From contig NZ_CP114902.1 of assembly GCF_027497235.1 (NCBI RefSeq), positions 4,552,001-4,616,000 on the forward strand: a DNA stretch of 64,000 nt, given 5' to 3'. The notes beneath the pieces are model-generated. The model ran no database searches, was not told where the DNA came from, and was given only the letters and a program-made list of their open reading frames with translations. Positions 21,300-31,241 of the stretch are shown in pieces. Origin of the DNA: Micromonospora sp. WMMD1128 (GTDB lineage Bacteria; Actinomycetota; Actinomycetes; Mycobacteriales; Micromonosporaceae). How positions within the stretch are numbered: position 1 is the stretch's first letter; every line of letters begins with the position of its first letter. Both the position numbers and the translations under genes were made by a program.

Positions 21300-21689
21300 G
21301 CCCGAGCTGCCGTCGGACGGCTTGCGGTACGGCCTGATCACCTCCGGGTTGCCGCGGTAGCCGACGGCGATGACCAGGCGGGTGGGGGCGTCGATGGCGA
21401 CCTGCAGGTTCGTCGAGTACCGGTAGTTCTTGCTCCGGGCCGCCAACCGGTGATCGCGGGTCGGGACCAGCGTGCCGTCGACGATCGCGATCTGCTCCAC
21501 CGACCGCTTGCGCACCGGCGCCAGGGCCAGCAGCGGGGCGAGGGTGTCGATGACCAGGTGCGCGGCGGAGTGTGACACCCCAAGCAACGGGCCGATCTGC
21601 CGCATCGTGAGGTTCGTGCGCCAGTAGATCGCGACCAGCAGCACCCGGCCGGGCAGGTCGAGGGCCCACTGCCGGCCCCGGGCAGACAC
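21300..21689 (-). pseudogene. IS5-family transposase fragment
   Basis: The frame encodes LPGRVLLVAIYWRTNLTMRQ and IGPLLGVSHSAAHLVIDTL, a transposase HTH, then QIAIVDGTLVPTRDH with the first DDE Asp. It then jumps from RLVIAVG straight to YRGNPEVIRPYRKPSDGS. The roughly 40 residues that normally lie between, including the second Asp (ADGGY), are missing, and the third acidic residue and C-terminus are lost too. So this is an inactive, internally deleted element. No terminal repeats are seen. Confidence 0.75.
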
Positions 21690-21837
21690 TCGACATACTT
21701 CAGGAAGCGGCGAACCTCTGCCGATCTCGGACTTGTGGCACCTCCGATTTCATGCCGAATCGCACATTTCCTGGCACCACAAGTCCATGATCGACGAAAC
21801 CCTCAACTCGAGCCCGCCGCAATTCCACGTCGAGCGG

Positions 21838-21896
21838 GTGATCATGAGGTTGACGGCGGTGTTGATCTCCGTTGATGCCGCCAACTTCATGATCAC
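21838..21896. repeat. Long imperfect hairpin
   Basis: Arms 21838-21858 and 21876-21896 match at 18 of 21 positions, with GTGATCATGA / TCATGATCAC ends that are themselves near-palindromes. The 17-nt loop contains GTTGATC and CGTTGA. Its sequence is lower in G+C than its surroundings. It resembles a dispersed Micromonosporaceae intergenic hairpin, but that needs a genome search. Confidence 0.6.
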
Positions 21897-22147
21897 CTCG
21901 CTGTCACGCCGCTTGTCCGGCCATCGGAGGTCCTGGAGGCGTGATCAAGGAGGACATGGAGGACATGACGGGGGCTCAGGCCAGGTTGCCGGGCGCGGCT
22001 GAGCCGAGCGCGGCCCGGACCCGTGCGGCCCGGGCGCTCCGCCATGTCGGGCGGCGGTCGACGTCGGTGTCCGCCGAGCCTGGCGGCGCGTCGTCGGCGA
22101 GCAGGTAGCGGCGGACGAACCGTCAGCTACCTGCCCCCGGAACACGA

Positions 22148-22174
22148 ACGGGGCCCCCGCACCGGAGGCCCCGT
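22148..22174. terminator. Hairpin terminator after the ACT-GNAT gene
   Basis: ACGGGGCC (22148-22155) pairs with GGCCCCGT (22167-22174), with a partly paired extension CACG/CGTG outside. It lies downstream of the minus-strand ACT-GNAT gene. Confidence 0.65.
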
Positions 22175-22307
22175 CGTGTCACCGTCCCCCGCATCGGAGG
22201 TCGGTCAGGGTGGCGCCGCATCGGCGCCGGTGTCGGCTCCCCGCCGGGCCCGTCGGCGTGCCGCGCCGTTGCGGCTCGCCAGTGGACCCGGCCGGGCTAC
22301 CGTCAGC

Positions 22308-23438
22308 TCAACCCGGCCGCTGCGCCGGCAGGCCCGCCGCGGTGTCCCGGCCGGTCCACGCCGGTCGGACGGCCCTCGGCTCTCGGGCGGCCGGCACGCC
22401 CACCCGTTCGGCGGGAGCCAGCGGCACGGCCGCGGTCAGCACACCACCGTCGCGTTCCAGGGCCGCCGGCCGGTCCAGCCGGCGCAGCGTGCGCAGCATC
22501 GGCGTGTTCTCGGCCTGCACGTGCAGCAGCACCGCGGCGTAACCGGCCCGGTCGGCGTGCCCGACCAGGCGGCGCAACAGCGCCGAACCGAGGCCCCGAC
22601 GCTGCCAGTCGTCCCGGACCAGCAGCGCCGCCTCCGCCTCGTCCCCCTCGCCGACCAGGTTGGCCATCGCCACGACCGGCTCCGCCGCCCCGCCGGAGCC
22701 CGCCGTGGCGAGCAGGGTCAACCCCCGGGCCGGCTCCAGCAGCCGGCGCAGCCGGGCCGGCGACGGGTCCGCCGCCCCGCTCAGGTAACGCCGCTGCCGG
22801 CTCCGCTCGGAGCAGCCGGCATGCAGCTCGCGTACGGCCGGGACGTCGTCGACGCTGGCCGTGCGCACCGACACCTCGGCGCCGTCGGGAAGCACCAGGA
22901 CGACCCGGTCGGTGTCCCGCCGGCCCACCGTCGCCGCCAGCTCGACCAGGGCCTGCGCCCGGGCGTACTCGGCCGGGGTGAAGGTCGGCTCCCGGCGGCG
23001 CAGCTCGTAGGCGCCGCCCGCCGGGTCGGTGAGCAGCATCGTGGTGCCGCCCACGCCACCGGGTGCCGACGCCGGAATCGGACGCCAGGTCACCGCGTCG
23101 GCGCCGAGCAGCGTACGCAGCGTCGCGCCGGCCGCCTCCGGGTCACGCACCAGCCGACCGGCCAGCCCGAGCGCCCGGGTCGGCTCGTCGGCCAGCCCGC
23201 GCGCCTCACTGCGCGCCACCCAGCAGTCCCGCCCCCGGCCCCGCTCCACCGCGGCCCGCAGGTCCGCCTCGGTCAGCGAATCCGGTGCGTCGACCAGGAA
23301 GTCGTCGACCGCACCGACCTCGGTGGTGTGCACCTGCACGGTGAGGATGTTGACCCCGCGCAACGCGAGGCTCGCCGTGAGCACCGACAGGTAGCCCGGC
23401 CGGTCGTCCACGGTGGCTCGGATCCGCCACAGCGCCAT
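22308..23438 (-). CDS. ACT domain - GNAT fusion protein
   Basis: 376 residues. Residues about 1-75 are an ACT domain (DDRPGYLSVLTASLALRGVN then ILTVQVHTTEVG), a small-molecule, usually amino-acid, sensor. Residues about 185-340 are a GNAT acetyltransferase: VRTASVDDVPAVRELHAGCS, then LLVRDDWQRRGLGSALLRRL and LHVQAENTPMLRTLRRL. A ligand-gated acetyltransferase, perhaps of proteins, is a reasonable inference (amino-acid-regulated actinobacterial Pat/AAPat enzymes have this architecture). The gene upstream also encodes an ACT protein, 80 nt away on the same strand. Confidence 0.85.
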   Translation of the reverse strand: MALWRIRATVDDRPGYLSVLTASLALRGVNILTVQVHTTEVGAVDDFLVDAPDSLTEADLRAAVERGRGRDCWVARSEARGLADEPTRALGLAGRLVRDPEAAGATLRTLLGADAVTWRPIPASAPGGVGGTTMLLTDPAGGAYELRRREPTFTPAEYARAQALVELAATVGRRDTDRVVLVLPDGAEVSVRTASVDDVPAVRELHAGCSERSRQRRYLSGAADPSPARLRRLLEPARGLTLLATAGSGGAAEPVVAMANLVGEGDEAEAALLVRDDWQRRGLGSALLRRLVGHADRAGYAAVLLHVQAENTPMLRTLRRLDRPAALERDGGVLTAAVPLAPAERVGVPAAREPRAVRPAWTGRDTAAGLPAQRPG

Positions 23439-23518
23439 CGTTGTCTCCCTTCCTCACCGACGACCATGCCGGTCGCCTGTTGCGCGCCCGTTGCCCCCGG
23501 GTGACGCTCCGCCCCGGC

Positions 23519-24223
23519 TCAGGTGACGGTGGTCACGGGCGGCGCGCCCACCAGGTCGAGCCGGTCGCCGAGGATCACCGCGCTGGCGCGGACGAGCTGG
23601 GCGAGCCGGTCCACCTCGGTGGAGTGGAACCCGGCCGCCGAGAGCGGTTCGCTGTGGTCACGGGAGACCACGAGGACCAGGCCGGCCCGGCCGAACGGCG
23701 CCACCGCGTAGTGGTGCCCCTCCGGGCTGGTCATGGCGCGGGCCCGCAACGGGGTCACTTCGGGCAGCCGGGGCGGCGCCGGCGCGCGCCAGCTCGCGTG
23801 CCCGACCGTGGCCGAGCCGGACCCGCCGCTGCGCGACGCCCAGTCCAGCGGCACGACCGCGGCCACCGCCCAGTCCGCGGCGAGCAGCCCCGGCACCGCG
23901 TCGACGAGCGTGGCCACCCCGTCGGTCGGGTTCGCCGCCACCTGCGCGAGCAGCTCCGCGTCCTGGCCGGTGGTGGTCGGCGCGCCGATCGCCCGCCACA
24001 CCCCGTCCACCCGTACGCCGGGGATCGCGGCCAGCCCGGCGAGCAGCCGTTCCACCCGCGCCGCGCCCGGCCAGACCACGGTGAAGTCGTCGACCGCCCG
24101 CCCGCCGAGCCGCTCCAGCACCACCACCTGCACGATGTCGGCGCCGGAGACACCGAGTGTCCGGGCCACCTGGCCGAGCGTGCCCGGTCGGTCCGGCAGG
24201 GTCACCCGAACTCGCAGCAGCAT
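23519..24223 (-). CDS. ACT domain protein
   Basis: 234 residues. The N-terminus is an ACT domain (LLRVRVTLPDRPGTLGQVAR then TLGVSGADIVQVVVLE). The C-terminal half, about residues 95-225, is a compact unknown domain with YAVAPFGRAGLVLVVSRDH, in GAF-like style. The start ATG 24223 has GGAGGG seven nt upstream; the frame stays open beyond it. It is the first gene of a pair with the ACT-GNAT fusion and could be its regulator or a second sensor. Confidence 0.75.
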   Translation of the reverse strand: MLLRVRVTLPDRPGTLGQVARTLGVSGADIVQVVVLERLGGRAVDDFTVVWPGAARVERLLAGLAAIPGVRVDGVWRAIGAPTTTGQDAELLAQVAANPTDGVATLVDAVPGLLAADWAVAAVVPLDWASRSGGSGSATVGHASWRAPAPPRLPEVTPLRARAMTSPEGHHYAVAPFGRAGLVLVVSRDHSEPLSAAGFHSTEVDRLAQLVRASAVILGDRLDLVGAPPVTTVT

Positions 24224-24335
24224 GTCTGATCCCTCCGCTCGGCGGGCCGGCGGTGGCCGGCAGGCTGGGCCCCAGCCTGCCGGCTGACCATTTCGACCCC
24301 GTTGCGGCGGCATGTCCCGCCGGGAAAATCCGGCC

Positions 24336-24366
24336 TTGACAACAAAGCTGAGCTGCCATCAACTAT
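24336..24366 (+). promoter_or_regulatory. Candidate promoter of the phosphotransferase/ACAD operon
   Basis: A perfect -35 TTGACA (24336-24341) is followed after 19 nt by AACTAT (24361-24366), five bases before the ATG at 24371. The gene has no Shine-Dalgarno sequence, so a leaderless transcript fits. Confidence 0.5.
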
Positions 24367-24370
24367 CCCG

Positions 24371-25444
24371 ATGACCGATCCGGCCGTCGACGCCGCCCGA
24401 CCCCCGACCGGTCCGACGCCACCCGGGCTCGACCTCGACCGGCTCGCCGCCCACCTGGCCGCGCACCGGCCGGACCTGACCGGGCCGCTGTCCGCGCGGC
24501 TGATCGCCGGAGGCAAGTCCAACCTGACCTACCTGCTGCGGGCCGGCAACCGCGAGGTGGTGCTGCGCCGGCCACCGCTCGGGCACGTGCTGGCCACCGC
24601 GCACGACATGGCCCGGGAACACCTGGTGATCTCGGCACTGGCCCCGACCGGGGTGCCGGTCCCCGAGCCGCTCCTGCTCTGCCCGGACGACAGCGTGATC
24701 GGCGCGCCGTTCTACCTGATGGCCAAGGTCGACGGCGAGGTCTACCGGCGCCGCGAGCAGACCGACGCGCTCACCGCCGGGCAGCGGCGTGACCTGGCCA
24801 TGGCGATGATGGACACGCTCGCCACGCTGCACCGGGTGGATCCGGCCGAGGTCGGGCTCGCCGACTTCGGCCGGCCGGAGGGCTACCTGGCCCGGCAGGT
24901 CCGCCGCTGGGCCGGTCAGCTCGACCGCTCCCGCAGCCGCCCGCTGCCCGGCGTCGACGAGCTGCGCGACGCGCTTGCCGGCAGCGTGCCGGAGGGCGCG
25001 AACGCCGGCCGGATCGTGCACGGCGACTACCGGCTGGACAATCTGCTCGCCACCGTCGACCCGGTGACGGTACGGGCCGTGCTCGACTGGGAGATGGCCA
25101 CGCTCGGTGACCCGCTCGCCGACCTCGGCCTGCTGCTCACCTACTGGGACGTGCTCGGCGACAGCGACCACGCCGAGGGCAACCCGGTCGCCGACGGCCT
25201 CGGTCCCCGGGCCGGCTTCCCCACCGGGGCCGAGCTGATCGACCGCTACGCCGGTCGCAGCGACGTCGACGTCGGCCCGCTGCACTGGCACGTGGCGCTC
25301 GGCTGCTTCAAGCTGGCGGTGATCTGCGAGGGCATCCACTACCGCCACACCCTCGGCCAGACGCTCGGCGAGGGCTTCGACCGGATCGGCGAGATGGTGG
25401 CGCCGCTCGTCGCGCACGGTCTGCACGCGGTCAGGGAGAAGTAG
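24371..25444 (+). CDS. Phosphotransferase (APH/ACAD10-11 N-terminal type)
   Basis: 357 residues of the protein-kinase-like APH fold. The ATP-binding region is GGKSNLTYLLRAGNREVVLR, the catalytic loop IVHGDYRLDNLL and the metal-binding loop VLDWEMATLGDPLADLGLLL. Together with the next gene it mirrors the two halves of eukaryotic ACAD10/ACAD11. In those proteins the kinase domain phosphorylates a 4-hydroxyacyl-CoA that the dehydrogenase domain then converts. That role here is inference. Its TAG stop is immediately followed by the ATG of the dehydrogenase. Confidence 0.85.
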   Translation: MTDPAVDAARPPTGPTPPGLDLDRLAAHLAAHRPDLTGPLSARLIAGGKSNLTYLLRAGNREVVLRRPPLGHVLATAHDMAREHLVISALAPTGVPVPEPLLLCPDDSVIGAPFYLMAKVDGEVYRRREQTDALTAGQRRDLAMAMMDTLATLHRVDPAEVGLADFGRPEGYLARQVRRWAGQLDRSRSRPLPGVDELRDALAGSVPEGANAGRIVHGDYRLDNLLATVDPVTVRAVLDWEMATLGDPLADLGLLLTYWDVLGDSDHAEGNPVADGLGPRAGFPTGAELIDRYAGRSDVDVGPLHWHVALGCFKLAVICEGIHYRHTLGQTLGEGFDRIGEMVAPLVAHGLHAVREK

Positions 25445-26656
25445 ATGGAGTTCGCGTACGACGACCGGACGCTCGAGCTGCGGCAACGGCTGGAGGCGTT
25501 CCTCACCGAGTGCGTCTACCCGGCCGAGCCGGTGCACCACGAACAGGTGACCGCGGCCGGCGACGCGTGGGCCCGCCCACCGGTGCTGGCCGAGCTGGCC
25601 GCCGAGGCCCGGGCCCGCGGGCTGTGGAACCTGTTCCTGCCGGACGCGCGCTACGGCGCCGGCCTGACCAACCTCCAGTACGCGCCGCTGGCCGAGCTGA
25701 CCGGCCGCAGCCCGCACCTGGCCCCGGAGGCGCTCAACTGCGCCGCGCCGGACACCGGCAACATGGAACTGCTCGCCGAGTTCGGCTCCGACGCGCAACG
25801 GGCGCGCTGGCTGGCGCCGCTGCTGGCCGGGGAGATCCGCTCCGCGTTCTGCATGACCGAACCGGAGGTCGCCTCCTCCGACGCGACGAACATCGCCACC
25901 CGGATCGCCCGCGACGGCGACCACTACGTCGTCACCGGCCGCAAGTGGTGGTCGTCCGGGGCGATGGACCCGCGCTGCGAGATCCTCATCGTGATGGGCA
26001 AGACCGACCCGGACGCCGAGCGGCACCGCCAGCAGAGCATGATCCTGGTCCCCCGGGATACACCGGGCGTGACGGTACGGCGCGGAATGACCGTCTTCGG
26101 CTACTCCGACGCGCCGCACGGCGGGCATGCCGAGATCGACTTCGCCGACGTCCGGGTGCCGGTGGAGAACCTGGTCGGCGCCGAGGGCACCGGCTTCGCC
26201 ATCGCCCAGGCCCGACTCGGGCCGGGCCGCATCCACCACTGCATGCGGCTGGTCGGCATGGCCGAGCGGGCCCTGGAACTGCTCTGCCGGCGCGCCCTCG
26301 ACCGGGTCGCGTTCGGCCGCCCGCTCGCCGAGCAGGGCGTGGTGCGGGAGTGGATCGCCGAGTCCCGGGTCCGGATCGAGCAGGCCCGACTGCTGGTGCT
26401 GAAGACCGCCTGGCTGATGGACACCGTCGGCAACAAGGGCGCGCACACCGAGATCCAGGCCATCAAGATCGCCACCCCGGCGATGGCCGAGTGGGTGATC
26501 GACAAGGCGATCCAGGCGTACGGCGGGGCCGGCGTCAGCCAGGACACCCCGCTCGCCGCGCTCTGGGCCCAGGCCCGCACGCTGCGCCTGGCCGACGGCC
26601 CGGACGAGGTGCACCGCGCCTCCCTGGCCCGGCGCGAACTGCGCCGCTGGTCCTGA
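25445..26656 (+). CDS. Acyl-CoA dehydrogenase, ACAD11-like
   Basis: 403 residues, three-domain flavoprotein oxidising acyl-CoA to enoyl-CoA. The markers are [17 protein letters not shown] (FAD/substrate loop), [17 protein letters not shown] [15 protein letters not shown], and the C-terminal [18 protein letters not shown] characteristic of the ACAD10/11 clade. It directly abuts the phosphotransferase gene with no spacer, so the two are surely co-expressed and probably act in one pathway, such as hydroxy-acyl-CoA breakdown. Confidence 0.92.
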   Translation: MEFAYDDRTLELRQRLEAFLTECVYPAEPVHHEQVTAAGDAWARPPVLAELAAEARARGLWNLFLPDARYGAGLTNLQYAPLAELTGRSPHLAPEALNCAAPDTGNMELLAEFGSDAQRARWLAPLLAGEIRSAFCMTEPEVASSDATNIATRIARDGDHYVVTGRKWWSSGAMDPRCEILIVMGKTDPDAERHRQQSMILVPRDTPGVTVRRGMTVFGYSDAPHGGHAEIDFADVRVPVENLVGAEGTGFAIAQARLGPGRIHHCMRLVGMAERALELLCRRALDRVAFGRPLAEQGVVREWIAESRVRIEQARLLVLKTAWLMDTVGNKGAHTEIQAIKIATPAMAEWVIDKAIQAYGGAGVSQDTPLAALWAQARTLRLADGPDEVHRASLARRELRRWS

Positions 26657-26671
26657 GCGCCCGGCGCGGGG

Positions 26672-27718
26672 TCAGGCGGAGGCGCGGTGGATGAGTTCGG
26701 TGTCCAGCAGGACGTGTGGCGAGGGCACGTCCTCACCGCGGATGCGGGCGACGAGCATGCGGGCCATCTGCCGGCCCATCTCCTCCACCGGCTGGAACAC
26801 CGTGGTCAGCGGCGGGTCGGCCTGCCGGGAGACCGGGGCGTCGTCGAAGCCGACCACCGCGACGTCCTCCGGCACCCGGCGACCGGCCTCACGCAGCGCG
26901 CGCAACGCGCCGAAGGCCATCAGGTCGGAGGCGACGAAGACGGCGTCCAGATCCGGGCAGGCGTCCAGCAGCCGGCGCATGGCGGCGGTGCCGCTGCCCT
27001 CGCTGAAGTCCCCGTACGCGATCATGCCCGCCTCGACCGCGCTCCCGGCGGCCCGCACCGCCTCCCGGTAGCCGGAGAGCCGGGCCAGGCCGGCGCCCAT
27101 GTCCTGCGGGCCGGCGATGGTGGCGACCCGCCGCCGCCCCTGGGTGAACAGGTGCTCCACCGCCTGCCGGGCGCCGCCGACGTTGTCGACGTCGACGAAC
27201 CACGCCGGCTGGGCGTTCGGGTGCAGCATCCGGGCCGGCCGGCCACCGAGCACTGCCGGCAGGCCGCGCTCCTCGAGCAGTGTGGGCAGCGGGTCGGCGT
27301 CGTGCAGAGAGAGCAGGAGTACGCCGTCCACGTGCTGGTTGGTCAGGTGGTGCTCGACCCGCTCCCGCTCGATCGGCGACTGCACCATGGCCAGCCAGAG
27401 CTGCATCGGCGTCTCCAGCAGCCCGGAACTGACGCCCCGGACGATCGCCGCGAAGAACGGCTCGGTGAAGACCCGCTCCCCCGACTCGGAGACGACCAGG
27501 GCAACCGAGTCGGTCCGCTGGGTGACGAGCGCCCGGGCGGCCCGGTTGGGCACGTACCCCAGCTCGGCGATGGCCTGCTGGACGGCGGCCCGGGCTTCCG
27601 GACTGACCTGCGGCGAGCCGTTGACCACGCGGGAGACCGTGCCGCGCCCGACGCCGGCGCGCGCCGCGACCGCGTCGAGGGTCGGGCGCCCGAGCGAGCG
27701 GGTGCGCTGCGTTGTCAT
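26672..27718 (-). CDS. cebR: LacI-family cellobiose repressor CebR
   Basis: 348 residues. The N-terminal LacI helix-turn-helix is PTLDAVAARAGVGRGTVSRV, with hinge AARALVTQRTDSVALVV, then a periplasmic-binding-protein-like ligand domain. Location at the end of cebEFG-bglC, and CebR boxes in front of cebE and the GH9 gene, support the assignment as the cello-oligosaccharide-responsive repressor. It is separated from bglC by a G+C hairpin and may have its own promoter in the 84-nt gap. No CebR box is visible in front of cebR itself. Confidence 0.88.
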   Translation of the reverse strand: MTTQRTRSLGRPTLDAVAARAGVGRGTVSRVVNGSPQVSPEARAAVQQAIAELGYVPNRAARALVTQRTDSVALVVSESGERVFTEPFFAAIVRGVSSGLLETPMQLWLAMVQSPIERERVEHHLTNQHVDGVLLLSLHDADPLPTLLEERGLPAVLGGRPARMLHPNAQPAWFVDVDNVGGARQAVEHLFTQGRRRVATIAGPQDMGAGLARLSGYREAVRAAGSAVEAGMIAYGDFSEGSGTAAMRRLLDACPDLDAVFVASDLMAFGALRALREAGRRVPEDVAVVGFDDAPVSRQADPPLTTVFQPVEEMGRQMARMLVARIRGEDVPSPHVLLDTELIHRASA

Positions 27719-27740
27719 CGTCTGTGCTCCTCCGACGGTC

Positions 27741-27785
27741 GGGCGGGCCCGGCACCGGTTGAGGCCCCCGGCGCCGGGCCGCCCG
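27741..27785. terminator. G+C hairpin between bglC and cebR
   Basis: GGGCGGGCCCGGC-type arms (starting 27741) pair with GCCGGGC-C-GCCC (27773-27785) with one bulge and a long loop. It lies 18 nt after the bglC stop and can end or attenuate the ceb operon before cebR. Confidence 0.5.
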
Positions 27786-27802
27786 TTACTGGCTGGCCCA
27801 GC

Positions 27803-29232
<1,430 letters not shown>

Positions 29233-29236
<4 letters not shown>

Positions 29237-30129
29237 GACTTGACGGCGCCTTCCATGATGCCGCCGATGATCTGGCGGCCGAACAGAACGAACACGACGA
29301 ACAGGGGCAGGGTCGCGATCAACGTACCGGCGAAGATCTGCGAGTTGTCGGCGAAGTAGGCGGTGTTGAGGCTCCGCAGCGAGATCTGGACGGTGGGGTT
29401 GGACGGGTCGGCCAGCACCACGAACGGCCAGAAGAACTGGTTCCACTGCTCCATGAAGGTGAGCAGGCCGAGCACCGCGGCGGCGGGGCGCAGCGCGGGC
29501 ATCACCACGTGCCAGTACACCTTCCAGGTGGAGCAGCCGTCCACCCGGGCGGCCTCGATCAGCTCGTTCGGGACCGCCTGCTCCGCGTACTGGCGCATCA
29601 TGAAGATCCCGAAGCCGCCGATGAGGAACGGCACGGTCACCGACGGCATGGTGTTCAACCACTCGAGCTTCGCCATCAGGATGTAGAGCGGGAGCACACC
29701 GAGCTGGATCGGCACCATCATCGAGGCGAGGATGATCAGCAGCAGCGCGTTCTTGCCCCGGAAGCGGAGCTTGGCGAACGCGAACCCGGCGAGCGAGCCG
29801 AAGAAGACCGTGGCGATGGTGATCGTCCCGGAGACCAGGAACGAGTTCATCAGGCCCTTGACGATGTTGGCGTCGCTGTTCGACAGCACCCGCTCGATGT
29901 TCTCGCCGAGCTTGCCGCCGGGCAGGAACGGCGGCGGCCAGGAGTTGGCCGCGTCGTTGGTCCGCGAGGCGATCACGATCATCCAGTAGAACGGGAACAG
30001 CGACAGGAGCACGCCGAGGACCAGCCCGACCCAGGTGAGCGGGCTGGCCTTCCAGAGCCGCTCGGCCTGGTGGGTGGCCTTCGCCGGCGCGGTCGGCCGG
30101 GCGGGTGGACGGAGCGTGGTGGTCGTCAT
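29233..30129 (-). CDS. cebG: Cellobiose ABC permease CebG
   Basis: 298 residues with six predicted membrane helices (about 30-52, 95-118, 128-150, 160-182, 205-228, 262-284). The cytoplasmic EAA loop [20 protein letters not shown] contacts the ATPase. It is the MalG-type subunit of the importer. No ATPase gene is present in this locus; these systems usually share the multi-transporter ATPase MsiK, encoded elsewhere. It lies 10 nt after cebF. Confidence 0.9.
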
Positions 30130-30139
30130 CTCGTCACCT

Positions 30140-31120
30140 TCACTTGTCGGAGCTGATGCGTCGGGCCAACAGGTAGTTGACCAGCGACACCAGCGCGATG
30201 AGCACGAAGAGCACGAGCGCGACCGCCCCGGCGTAACCCCACCGGAAGCGCTGGTTCATCACGTCGAGCAGGTACATCGTGATGGTCTGGAACTGCCCCT
30301 CGGAGCCGCCCGAGAGGGCGCCGGCGCCGCTGGTGAACATCAGCGGCTCGGTGAAGAGCTGAAGCCCGCCGATCGTCGAGATGATCAGCGTGAAGATGAT
30401 CGTGGGACGCAGCTGCGGGACGGTGATCGACCAGAACTGACGTCGCCGGGAGGCCCCGTCCAGCGCCGCGGCCTCGTACATGTCCTTGCTGATCGACTGC
30501 ATGGCGGCCAGGTAGATCAGCGCGTTGTAGCCGACCCAGCGCCAGTCGACCATGGTGGAGATGGCGAACCATGAGGCGAAGCGGTTCGCCCGCCAGTCGA
30601 TCGGATCCAGGCCGACGCTGTCCAGCAGCCAGTTGACCAGGCCGAATTCCTTCGCGTAGATCATCGAGAAGATCAACGCGACCACCGCGGTCGAGGTGAT
30701 GATCGGCATGGCGATGGCCATCCGGAAGAAGGTCTGCGCGCGCAGCCTCCGGTTGAGCGCGTTCGCAAGAATCAGCGCCAGCATCAACTGCGGCACGGTG
30801 GAGAGCACGAAGATGCCGAACGTGTTCACCACCGCGTTCCAGAACTGCGGATCGTTGGTGATCAGTTCGACGAAGTTGTCCAGCCCGACGAAGGAGATCG
30901 TCGGGTTCAGCGGCGACCGGTCGGTGAGCGCGATCCAGACCGTGTACGCGATCGGATAGGCGCTGAACACCGCGAAGATCACGAAGAACGGCAGGACGTA
31001 CAGGTACGGCGAGTACTTCAGGTCCAGCCTGGTTGTCGATGTGGCGCGACGGTGCGCGGGGCGGGTGGCGCGCGACGGGCCGGGCTCGGGCGGCGCCGTG
31101 GCGTGCAGGTCGAGGCTCAT
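30140..31120 (-). CDS. cebF: Cellobiose ABC permease CebF
   Basis: 326 residues, MalF-type permease. Membrane helices start at LYVLPFFVIFAVFSAYPIAY; the EAA loop is EAAALDGASRRRQFWSITVP. The start ATG 31120 has AAGGA at 7 nt; the longer open frame begins in the intergenic hairpin. It pairs with CebG to form the membrane channel for CebE-delivered oligosaccharides. Confidence 0.9.
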   Translation of the reverse strand: MSLDLHATAPPEPGPSRATRPAHRRATSTTRLDLKYSPYLYVLPFFVIFAVFSAYPIAYTVWIALTDRSPLNPTISFVGLDNFVELITNDPQFWNAVVNTFGIFVLSTVPQLMLALILANALNRRLRAQTFFRMAIAMPIITSTAVVALIFSMIYAKEFGLVNWLLDSVGLDPIDWRANRFASWFAISTMVDWRWVGYNALIYLAAMQSISKDMYEAAALDGASRRRQFWSITVPQLRPTIIFTLIISTIGGLQLFTEPLMFTSGAGALSGGSEGQFQTITMYLLDVMNQRFRWGYAGAVALVLFVLIALVSLVNYLLARRISSDK

Positions 31121-31182
31121 TGGAGGTCCTTCTCCTCGGCCGGTGTCACCCGCTACTCGGGCGACACCGGACTCTGCGGGCA

Positions 31183-31227
31183 CCGCGGGTGGCGCCGGCA
31201 GCACAGGGCTGCCGACGCCACCCGCGG
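31183..31227. terminator. Intercistronic hairpin between cebE and cebF
   Basis: An outer 12-bp stem (31183-31194 with 31216-31227) and an inner CGGCAG/CTGCCG stem form a strong hairpin after the cebE stop. A second hairpin, CCGGTGTC/GACACCGG with inner CCCG/CGGG, lies nearer cebF. Such structures cause partial termination or 3' stabilisation, giving more binding protein than permease. Confidence 0.65.
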
Positions 31228-31241
31228 GCGGCTCAACCGGG

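Larger units (their letters stand above)
21690..22307. other. Gene-poor stretch with hairpins and a possible coding scrap
   Basis: No intact gene is seen. A long hairpin lies at 21838-21896 and a terminator at 22148-22174. On the minus strand about 47 codons ending near 21980 (FVRRYLLADDAPPGSADTD at its start, stop just before it) read like a protein C-terminus but lack a start codon; this is possibly another gene remnant. Confidence 0.4.

Noticed and set aside
22023..23504. 493-codon plus-strand open frame
   Set aside because: Antisense to the ACT-GNAT gene, with no domain pattern.
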